Of a stretch of 64,000 bases of DNA, positions 57,258 through 64,000 are shown in pieces. Every line of letters begins with the position of its first letter. The stretch's first letter is position 1. Location of the stretch: positions 3,664,501 to 3,728,500 of the forward strand of contig NC_016459.1 in NCBI RefSeq assembly GCF_000226115.1, in the 5' to 3' direction. The position numbers were made by a program, and so were the translations under genes. The stretch comes from Thermothielavioides terrestris NRRL 8126. Taxonomy: Eukaryota; Ascomycota; Sordariomycetes; Sordariales; Chaetomiaceae. The notes under the pieces were generated by a model that had not been told where the DNA came from, made no database searches, and saw only the letters and a list, made by a program, of their open reading frames with translations.

Positions 57258-58973
57258 CTACCTTTCCCTCGTTGTGTTTGGCTTGATGCCCAATCCTGGG
57301 ATCCAATACCCCCTGTCGAGCCATCCATCCTCGATGGTACTTGAATTCCTGCAGTTCGGTCGTTCATATGACTCCTTGTCCCCAAACGGCCACATGGGAA
57401 CGAAACAGACCTCGTCGTACGCGCATCCCGCACACTCTTTCCACTTGCTCCACCTCAGCTTCCCCATCAGCCCCCGTATGGTCCGCTTGGCGGCATCAAG
57501 CGAGCCGTCGTCCGCCTCCGGATCCTCCACAACCAGCTTGCGCACCTCGAAGAGCGCGGAGCAGATTGCGTGGGTGACCGTCTCGATAGCCGTCAGGATC
57601 AGCTTATCCTCCTGCGTCCCCGGAACCGCGCTCAAAGTGTAGTGCCGTGCACAACGTTGCGTCGCATTCTGAAATCCCTCGTCCTCGACCGCGTAGTCGA
57701 TGTGCGTGTCCAACAGACTGTTCACCTCTGCCCGCATCATCTCCAGCGATTCGATCCCCTCCGCCAGATACCTCAGCCGGTCCGCGTACCGCGACACCAC
57801 CAAGTCCACCACCGCCTGCCAATCCACCACGCGCTTCTCCCCCATCCTCGCCCTCTCCGTCATAACCTCCGCCACCCTGTCCCGAATCCCCCTCAACTCC
57901 CCATCCGACACCCGAACCAACCTCGGCAGCCCCTCAAACCTCCCATCCGGATTGCCCAAATCCACCTCATAGAACAGCGCCGACACCATACTCGACCAAT
58001 CCACCACCACCCGCCCGCCGCCAATCCCGCCATACCGCGCCGCCACGGCCCGCACAAACTCCCACGCCCGCAGCCCCCGCAGCCCAGGCCACCGGGCTAC
58101 ATCCGGCCGCTGCCGGGCGTCGAGCAGCTCCATCGCGCCGTCCGCGAAGTCGCACCGGATGACCTCGAAGCCGGCCTCCATGCGCAGCACGCCGCGCAGC
58201 AGGCCGCCTCCGCCTCCGCCTCCGCCTTCGCCGCCGCTGCTGCTGCCGCAGCCCCACGCGGCCGCCAGCGCGCACAGCTCGGTCGCCCGCCCGTACTCGT
58301 CCCACACCCCCGCGCTCCGGTTCAGCCGCAGCAGCAGGTCCTGCGTGTCCAGCGTGCCCATCGCGGTGTTCCCCGCCGACATGCCGTCCACGTAGAGCAG
58401 GTGCAGCGGGGCGGTGGTGCGGTACAGGTGCAGGTAGCCGTGGGCCGGGAGGGGGTCGTCGTCGTCATCATCGGGGTCGTCGTCGTTGTTGTCTGGGGGT
58501 TGGGGCAGGGGCTGGGGATGTGGGGAGTCGTTGATGGGGGGAGAGATAGGGTCTTGGAGGAGGGGGTGTTGTTGTGCAGGTGGGGAGAGGGGGGTTGGAG
58601 ATGGTGAATGTGGTGGCGGGGGTGGGACGGCCTTGCGGCTGCGTCGTCGCGGGCGGGCGAAGTTTTCGGCGTGCTCGATTTCAAAGGCCAGCCATTCTGG
58701 CCCCGGGGGCGGGTCTGGGCTGTCGGTGCCGTGGTAGAGGATCACGCCGGGGGGCACGGTGACCAAGAAGAACGACATGCCGTTGTGATTGAGGGATGAT
58801 CCCCACTGGCGCATGGCCGAGTGGACGGCGTTGAAAATAGCGAAGGCATTTTGGCGGGCAGCAGCCTCGCTGGGACCGAACTGCGTGCGGTTGGTGGTGG
58901 GGGCCGATGCTGCAAACGCGAGGCACGCAATGGCGGTCAGATAGGCGGCAGCAAAGAAAGCGGCGCGCGCCAT
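57258..58973 (-). CDS. Secreted protein of unknown function, conserved type
   Basis: A single exon of 571 residues. The signal peptide is MARAAFFAAAYLTAIACLAF. Recognisable blocks are WGSSLNHNGMSFFLVTVPPG with VILYHGTDSP, then YLHLYRTTAPLHLLYVDGMS with AGNTAMGTLDTQDLLL, and an R/E-rich helical C-terminal half with several cysteines (CARHYTL, KECAGCAYDEVCFVPMWPFG). A Pro-rich and poly-Asp linker (about residues 115-185) lies between. From memory, the LHLLYVDGMSAG and TLDTQD blocks occur in many unnamed secreted proteins of Sordariomycetes; no activity is established. The HGT motif after ILY looks like a catalytic loop but does not identify an enzyme class. Confidence 0.78.
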   Translation of the reverse strand: MARAAFFAAAYLTAIACLAFAASAPTTNRTQFGPSEAAARQNAFAIFNAVHSAMRQWGSSLNHNGMSFFLVTVPPGVILYHGTDSPDPPPGPEWLAFEIEHAENFARPRRRSRKAVPPPPPHSPSPTPLSPPAQQHPLLQDPISPPINDSPHPQPLPQPPDNNDDDPDDDDDDPLPAHGYLHLYRTTAPLHLLYVDGMSAGNTAMGTLDTQDLLLRLNRSAGVWDEYGRATELCALAAAWGCGSSSGGEGGGGGGGGLLRGVLRMEAGFEVIRCDFADGAMELLDARQRPDVARWPGLRGLRAWEFVRAVAARYGGIGGGRVVVDWSSMVSALFYEVDLGNPDGRFEGLPRLVRVSDGELRGIRDRVAEVMTERARMGEKRVVDWQAVVDLVVSRYADRLRYLAEGIESLEMMRAEVNSLLDTHIDYAVEDEGFQNATQRCARHYTLSAVPGTQEDKLILTAIETVTHAICSALFEVRKLVVEDPEADDGSLDAAKRTIRGLMGKLRWSKWKECAGCAYDEVCFVPMWPFGDKESYERPNCRNSSTIEDGWLDRGYWIPGLGIKPNTTRER

Positions 58974-59305
58974 GTCGCAGACCGACAGCCTGCCTCGCTA
59001 AATATGACCTGCTCTGTTGATATACGGGTCAAGCTTGCAAAAAAAAAAAGTGGTGGTTTATCCTGTTGGAGACCTTTGCCGTGTGCTGTTCTGGTCATTT
59101 TTGCCTGGGACGGAGAGGATGACGAATCTCGCGCGACTTCTGCCATTGGGCAGGATCCGATAAGTCCCGACGCAGTGTCACAACGTCAGCCAGTGACTTT
59201 GCAGATTGCAGGGAGTCAGCGGAACGGGCCAAGCAGAGCGTGGAATGGGTAAACAGAGTAATTGATAACTTTGGGTCACACCACGCCCGACTCAGTGGCT
59301 CAACT

Positions 59306-60040
59306 TCAACCCTCCACTGCCTTGATGCGCTGCGCCTGGAGCTTCAACGTGGCCTCGTTGAATTCCTCGTCTTCCGTCGGCAGCTCCAGATGGAACTTGG
59401 ACATTTGCGCAGCTCCAATGTCCACATCCCCCTCCGTCTCAAACGCCAGGATGTGCCCTCCTCTTTGCCTGTCCTCGCTGATAAAGTGGAAGTGATCGCC
59501 CGCCACATTAATCCCCATCACATACTCCGGACACCGGAACCCGACAATCGTGCCCTTGACTCCCTCAAACGTATGCGTCGTCTGCCTCGCGCATACATCG
59601 ACCATGCCCTCCCTGGGTCTGAGTTGTCCGCCCGCTGTCCGGACGTTGACCGTCCGGAACACGCCATCCATCCGCACCGCAATGAAGTGATTCCGCGCCT
59701 GGGGAAACAGGCCGGTAAGCAGGGCCTCCACGCCGGCCTTTCCGACAACCGTCGCCCGCGTCGCCGTCGTCGGACGGAAGCGCGTCACGGTGGCGAAAGG
59801 CGTGACCGTCGCCTCCGGGTCGGCGATGTGCACCACGGAGCCGTCCGCTTTCATCTGGTAGACTTGGCCATCCAGCACGATCATCTCGCCCACCATGTTG
59901 CGGAACGTGCCGAGCCCGTGGTCGCCGTGCTCGAGCACCCGCGCGATCGGCGTGCCGTGCGAGGCGACGCCGTCCATGAGCGCCGAGATGATGGAGTATT
60001 GGAAGACTTCGTTGTGGGCCATTTGTGCGGGACTTTGCAT
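59306..60040 (-). CDS. Alpha-acetolactate decarboxylase
   Basis: A single, intronless exon of 244 residues, the size of bacterial AlsD/BudA. Family features: NEVFQYSIISALMDGVASHG, DHGLGTFRNMVGEMIVLDG, YQMKADGSV, the NHFIAVRMDGVFRTVNVR strand, and the zinc-binding GDHFHFISEDRQRGGH (His183, His185, His196). The enzyme decarboxylates (S)-2-acetolactate to (R)-acetoin, diverting the branched-chain amino acid precursor to an overflow product. There is no signal peptide or mitochondrial presequence, so it is probably cytosolic. This family is mainly bacterial, with scattered fungal members; horizontal origin is possible but untested. Confidence 0.92.
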   Translation of the reverse strand: MQSPAQMAHNEVFQYSIISALMDGVASHGTPIARVLEHGDHGLGTFRNMVGEMIVLDGQVYQMKADGSVVHIADPEATVTPFATVTRFRPTTATRATVVGKAGVEALLTGLFPQARNHFIAVRMDGVFRTVNVRTAGGQLRPREGMVDVCARQTTHTFEGVKGTIVGFRCPEYVMGINVAGDHFHFISEDRQRGGHILAFETEGDVDIGAAQMSKFHLELPTEDEEFNEATLKLQAQRIKAVEG

Positions 60041-60862
60041 GTGGCTTTGTTTGTCCTTCCGTGAGCAGGTCGAGGATGGTGGCGGGAGATGGGCGACAGG
60101 AGTTGCTGCAGGTCCGGAACCGGCGGCCGGGCGAGCCTTCGCTGAAAGGAGCGACTGGGGTGAGGCGGAGCCTGTGAGTCGCGATCAGCGTCGGCAAGCG
60201 ATGGTATTTAACTCCGTAAGAATGGCGGCTTACTCAGTCCACAGAAAAAACGAGAGGGGTAATTTCTGAGACAACAACGCATTCGAACAGTTTCTCGGAT
60301 TCCGAAAACAAACCCGAGCCAGGGTTTGTGAGGGAGCTGCTGTCTGACTGACTCGAACTGGCGCAAGGTTACTTCCCCACTCAAACATAACATTGGGCTA
60401 GCTTTCTGTGCTCTTGAACGAACCACGATCGCGGCCAAACACGAGGCAGAACATCGACGCGTCAACGATCATTGGAGAATTGCATGCAGCAGCAGCCAGA
60501 ACGACCGTACAAAATGGCGTTGTCTCAATCAATGCCTCGTATGCTCTGCTTCTCCCCTGCTGCTGATCTTGTAGGCTGTTTCCTAATCCATGAACTTAAC
60601 CATGAACAGGCCAGTTAAATGATTACTAACACAACCTCTCAGGCTGCCCTGGCACACACTTGTCGCTCGTATCGGCTAGCGGGGCTCTCAAGTCCGTCGC
60701 CCAGTCATTGAAGGCGCAGCGATCTCACTCAGCCCCCCATGCATCACAACTCTCGGGCGTCGTCAACAACGTCAAATGCCTGACAGCTGCACTTGAGACA
60801 AGCATACATGGCCCTTCGTTGAGACAGCCATAGCCTTTCCGTTGCAGAAAAAAGAAGAACAA
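60041..60862. other. Intergenic region
   Basis: About 820 bp upstream of the acetolactate decarboxylase gene. No gene is seen. An A-rich stretch at 60846-60862 on the plus strand would be a T-rich run just past the tRNA-Gly 3' end, fitting a Pol III terminator. Confidence 0.45.
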
Positions 60863-60933
60863 TGCGTCAGCCGCGAATCGAACGCGGGGCCCATCGATGG
60901 CAACGATGGATTTTACCACTAAACCACTGACGC
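60863..60933 (-). tRNA. tRNA-Gly (GCC)
   Basis: A 71-nt cloverleaf without intron. The seven-pair acceptor stem is GCGTCAG with CTGACGC and discriminator A. The D arm holds the A box GTGGTTTAGTGG, the anticodon stem CATCG/CGATG closes loop TTGCCAT (anticodon GCC), and the T arm CCGCG-TTCGATT-CGCGG holds the B box. All pairs are intact. A T-rich run follows on the minus strand. A pseudogene copy lies 3.8 kb away in inverse orientation. Confidence 0.95.
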
Positions 60934-61048
60934 TGAGAACTGAATCGTTGGGTCGGCGACAGGGGATGTCCTCTGTTGTGTGGACATGGTGAGGGTCTGC
61001 ATGGCCCGAATATACTGGAAAAGCTTGGTCGGAATCGGGTCGTCGTTA

Positions 61049-61407
61049 AAGAGGTCCCGCCAAGACTAATTTCGGAGACTGCCGTGAACAAGTAATTACA
61101 AATCGCGGGGCCGCCACGACTTCGAGCAACATCAACAATGTAAAATCGTAAAGACTTACAACAACAACTCTACGAAACCTCAACCAAATCGAAAAAAAAG
61201 AAAACAAGGATAACCTATACCCTAACTATAACCTATATCCTAAGCTTAACCTAAACCTTAACTAGCGAGGGGCTAGCGCCGCCCCCTGTACCCCTAGCGA
61301 ACTAACCACTTAGCGATAGTGTAAACGCCTTGGCGATCGGGGCTATATAATAACGTTGTAAAAACATTGCCGACAATTGGCCGAAATTAGTCTTGGCGGG
61401 ACCTCTT
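61049..61407. mobile_element. MITE copy 2
   Basis: A 359-bp relative of the element at 36.1 kb with the same 27-bp terminal repeats, intact on both ends, and TA on both sides. Compared with copy 1, many CG and CA sites have become TA (CCCGCACCC to CCTATACCC, CTGGCGCC to CTAGCGCC). It begins 115 bp upstream of the tRNA-Gly 5' end. Confidence 0.85.
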
Positions 61408-61655
61408 TAACGTCTACCTGGAATTAGGCTAAGTGGAGTCTCTCCAAGGTGCCTTAGAGGCTGGGACTGAGAAGACTATACTAAGTTAGCGAATCTTGTG
61501 CGTTTAGCTAAGAAGAACGGCTAACAAAAGAAGGAGTAGACAGAAAAACGACCACTAAACACCCCCTTCTGACGTATCCGCAGTAATAGGACGTTTAAGG
61601 ATAGAAACAAGGTTGGCCTTAGAAACTCTACTCGAACATGGTTATAGCTACACTA
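61408..61655. other. Spacer between two MITE copies
   Basis: 248 bp, AT-biased, with the same TA-rich wear as the MITEs. One frame reads LVRLAKKNG then QKKE and TEKRPLNTP across stops, perhaps debris of a transposon-related protein. Not identifiable. Confidence 0.35.
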
Positions 61656-62015
61656 AAGAGGTCTCGCTAAGACTAATTTCGGAGGCTGCTACTTATAAGT
61701 ATTTACAAATCGCCAAGGCTACGACGACTTCGAGCAATATTAACAACGAACAATTATAAAGACTCGTTATAACAACTTTACGAAACCTCAACCAAATTGA
61801 AAAAAAGGAAAACCGAGATAACCTATACCCTAACTATAACCTATATCCTAACTATAACCCGAACCCTAACTAGCGGGGGGCTAGCGCCACCCCCCATACC
61901 CCTAGCGAACTAATCGCTTAGCGATAGTGCAAACGCCTCGGCGATCGTGGTTGCGTAATAACGTTGTAAAAACATTGCCGACAATTGGCCGAAATTAGTC
62001 TTGGCGGGACCTCTT
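61656..62015. mobile_element. MITE copy 3
   Basis: A 360-bp copy in the same orientation as copy 2. The left terminal repeat carries C-to-T changes (AAGAGGTCTCGCTAAGAC), while the right end is unchanged. TA flanks it, and the bases outside TA differ on the two sides, which fixes TA as the target duplication. It contains the CCTAA-type array and the GC palindrome. Confidence 0.85.
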
Positions 62016-62151
62016 TAGCTATCAGCCCCGAACACACAGAGCTCCGCCCCTTTCCCACCACACCCACGTTCCCACACCACAAACTCAGCCAAACTCGGAA
62101 ATCTACTCATCAGCAGTCTCCCACCCCTTTTCAGCACATCAATCTAGCAAA

Positions 62152-62198
62152 GGCCGCTAATCTAGTGGTATGATTCTCGCTTCGGTTTCGCAAAGCCT
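62152..62198 (+). pseudogene. 5' fragment of a tRNA-Pro gene
   Basis: GGCCGCTAATCTAGTGGTAT followed by GATTCTCGCTTCGG matches the 5' half of fungal tRNA-Pro with CGG anticodon: D arm with A box (TCTAGTGG), anticodon 5' stem CTCGC and loop start TTCGG. The 3' stem is altered (TCGCAAAG) and no T arm follows at the proper distance, so the gene is truncated. A GGTTCAAGCC resembling a B box lies 230 bp downstream. Confidence 0.55.
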
Positions 62199-62518
62199 GA
62201 GCACTCTTCAAGAGACGGCGCGAGCCAAAGCCGAGAGTCAACGGGCCAGGCTTGTGAGACGATCTGCGTACCAGGCACAACAGCCAGCTCAGCAAGCCGT
62301 CACGGCGAAGAATGCCCCCGAGCAAGCGACACAGGATCCTCCCGCACGAGATCCCTCATCAATTCCGGTTTCTGTCCCTCGAAATCGGCTACCAGGGTTC
62401 AAGCCAGCCAGCAGCTGGGTCTGGCAGCCTCAATACCCACTAACCCGACGGCTCAACGCCGAACCCCTGGAGATGCAGGTTCCGCAGATGCCACGGCGGC
62501 TGTCACCGCCGACGGGCA

Positions 62519-62519
<1 letters not shown>

Positions 62520-62602
<83 letters not shown>
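62520..62602. repeat. 83-nt uninterrupted A tract
   Basis: A run of 83 consecutive A residues on the plus strand. It lies inside an open frame (62170-62724), which would therefore contain about 27 lysines in a row; a real protein of this kind is unlikely. The tract could be the tail of a retroposed RNA whose head is the tRNA-Pro-like fragment at 62152, or simple slippage. No clear target-site duplication was found. Confidence 0.9.
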
Positions 62603-62603
<1 letters not shown>

Positions 62604-63386
62604 AGGCAGCCGCTGCTTAACCAAGCACCTCGAAGGAAGGCCCCGGTGCGCTGCTCGCCATCTCGCCGGTTCACCCCCAAGCTGGGCCGCCCACGCAAGC
62701 AAAGGAGAGTTGGCTTGCTGTTGATGGCCGTTGGAGGGCGGAATCCGCTGCAATTCCCCTCTTGCTATGGGTATGAGACTGTGAGGAAGCGATGAAGTGG
62801 TTGGGCATTGGAAGCCACGGTTGCGAGTGTCACTTCTTGCCGGTTTCCTTCTCCTTTACTTTCCTTTCCTTTACTTTTCTTTCATTTTCTCCTCTGTCTC
62901 CCGTCCGGCGGGTCCGGCGGGGTGAGCTCCTCCTGAAAGACTTTACATAGCGATACCCCATGTTCATGAAACCGATAGTCAGATGCTTGATGCGTTTGAT
63001 GCTGACCACATCGCCCCTTTATCACTGTTCGCACGGTGATGTTGTGTTTCAACGAGAAACAGGCCGAAAGGCCTTATACATTTGCTGCCCCAACGAACAG
63101 TTGTACCAGCAAACATCTGCCAGCTGGGAGATGAAGAAGAGTGGCATTGACAGCTTTGTGGCGCCGTGTGTGGCCAACCATCAGCAAAGCAAAAAGGTGT
63201 GGTGACTGCCTGCGTTGGTGCCTGCAGAATCCCGTTTCCACGTCACCCACTCAACTCAACGTAACACCAACATGTATCCCGCAGCAACCTCCACCGCAAA
63301 AGCCCCCTACTTGAAGAAACATCAACTTTGAACCGATTTCTCGACGCTCTCAACACAAAAACACCTCATTCAGAACATAACCCACG
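62603..63386. other. Intergenic region
   Basis: 784 bp without a recognised gene. A C/T-rich stretch (TTTACTTTCCTTTCC type) occurs at about 62845-62895. Confidence 0.5.
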
Positions 63387-64000
63387 ATGCAGTCCTCCCC
63401 CGACCCAACCCCGCAGCCCAGCCAGCCCTCCAGCCCAGCCCCCTCCCGACGCGGCGCGCGCCTCCCCAACGAGCCGCTCTCGCAATTCCTCGAGCGCCTG
63501 TCGCCGGCCGAGGCGGCCCAGACCACACCGGCACACCTGCTCCCGCCGTGGTACTGGATCGACAACCCGCATCGCAACACCGCGGACGGCGAGTCGGGCG
63601 ACATGGCCGCATTCCTGCGCGACGGCCGCGAGCTGCTGCGCCGGTTTAAGCTCGCGCGGGCGCTGTGCACGCCGAATGACCCGCGCCGGAAGCAGCTTAG
63701 GGAGGGGCTGAAGGAGGATATTGCCGCGCTTGCGAGGCGGTGCGGGGTTACCACTGGCAAGGTAGGCACGTTTTGCTACGGTTACACAGAGGGGGATGGT
63801 TAACTTAAACTCGAGGGTGGGGGAAAGACGCTAATGTGTGGACAGTGGATGCTCTTTCCCAAGGTGGACGAGGTGAACGAGGTCTGGCGGAAGGTCTGCG
63901 AGGGCGTGGATGCCGACAGGCTTGGCATTGGAGCCAAGGTGTCGACTTCGGGGGAGGAGGACGGGGATCCGACGCGGTTGATTTGCGTGTACACGAAGGA
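63387..64000 (+). CDS. DUF1917 (Bles03-like) protein, 5' part
   Basis: Exon 1 is 63387-63761 (125 codons) and exon 2 starts at 63846 after an 84-bp intron (GTAGGC...CAG), running off the window. The N-terminus is Pro/Ser-rich. The conserved part begins PPWYWIDNPHR and continues KWMLFPKVDEVNEVWRKVCE, GIGAKVST and RLICVYTK. This matches the DUF1917 family related to human C11orf68/Bles03, whose fold resembles translation factor eIF4E but whose role is unclear. Partial: the C-terminus is outside the window. Confidence 0.82.

Noticed and set aside
57570..58607. 345-codon open frame opposite the secreted protein gene
   Set aside because: His/Pro/Arg-rich shadow; the minus-strand protein has a signal peptide and family-like blocks.
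62170..62724. 184-codon frame including a poly-lysine run
   Set aside because: The start lies inside a tRNA-Pro-like fragment, and 27 lysines come from an A tract. A real protein is unlikely, though the first 115 codons are not impossible.

Overview
The window is nuclear DNA of a filamentous ascomycete, most likely a sordariomycete (inference). It has about twenty genes with short GT...AG introns (47-107 bp, CTRAC-type branch sites), GC-rich codon use and typical fungal families (Spt10, Pol2, GH12, GH18, CBS-PB1 protein). Its repeats carry C-to-T and G-to-A decay of the kind left by repeat-induced point mutation (RIP). No bacterial operons, phage or CRISPR arrays are present.

Layout. 0-4 kb: two minisatellites, a cytosolic-type GH18 chitinase, then divergent genes for ubiquitin-eS31 and eS26 sharing one 599-bp promoter. 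6-10 kb: an F-box/ankyrin gene and a decayed ankyrin fragment. 10.5-22.5 kb: a housekeeping block with CCT eta, an Spt10-like acetyltransferase, mitochondrial uS2, a tail-anchored CBS-PB1 protein and a small single-pass membrane protein. 23.3-25 kb: two broken genes head to head (DUF829-type and MFS transporter). 26.5-39 kb: a CCCH protein, the DNA polymerase epsilon catalytic subunit POL2 (over 2,270 residues), a MITE, COX20 and a conserved nuclear-type protein. 40.3-43.4 kb: a complete pogo/Fot1-type DNA transposon with TA target duplication, whose AT-rich interior is full of stop codons. 44-53 kb: a membrane F-box protein, a frameshifted relic of a large fungal protein, a possible small gene and a secreted GH12 glucanase. 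55-64 kb: a secreted Thr/Ser-rich protein, a tRNA-Gly pseudogene, a secreted protein of unknown function, a bacterial-type acetolactate decarboxylase, an intact tRNA-Gly(GCC), two more MITE copies, a tRNA-Pro fragment with an 83-nt A tract downstream, and the start of a DUF1917 gene.

The housekeeping genes (translation, folding, replication, respiratory assembly) have no obvious functional link; they look like ordinary chromosome arm content broken by islands of repeats and dead genes. The strongest unusual signals are the transposon with a RIP-saturated interior and clean terminal repeats, the MITE family with telomere-like internal motifs, the tRNA-Gly pair, and the paired truncated genes at 23.7 kb. 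Exon limits were placed by hand from frame, splice motifs and family conservation; no search or alignment was run.
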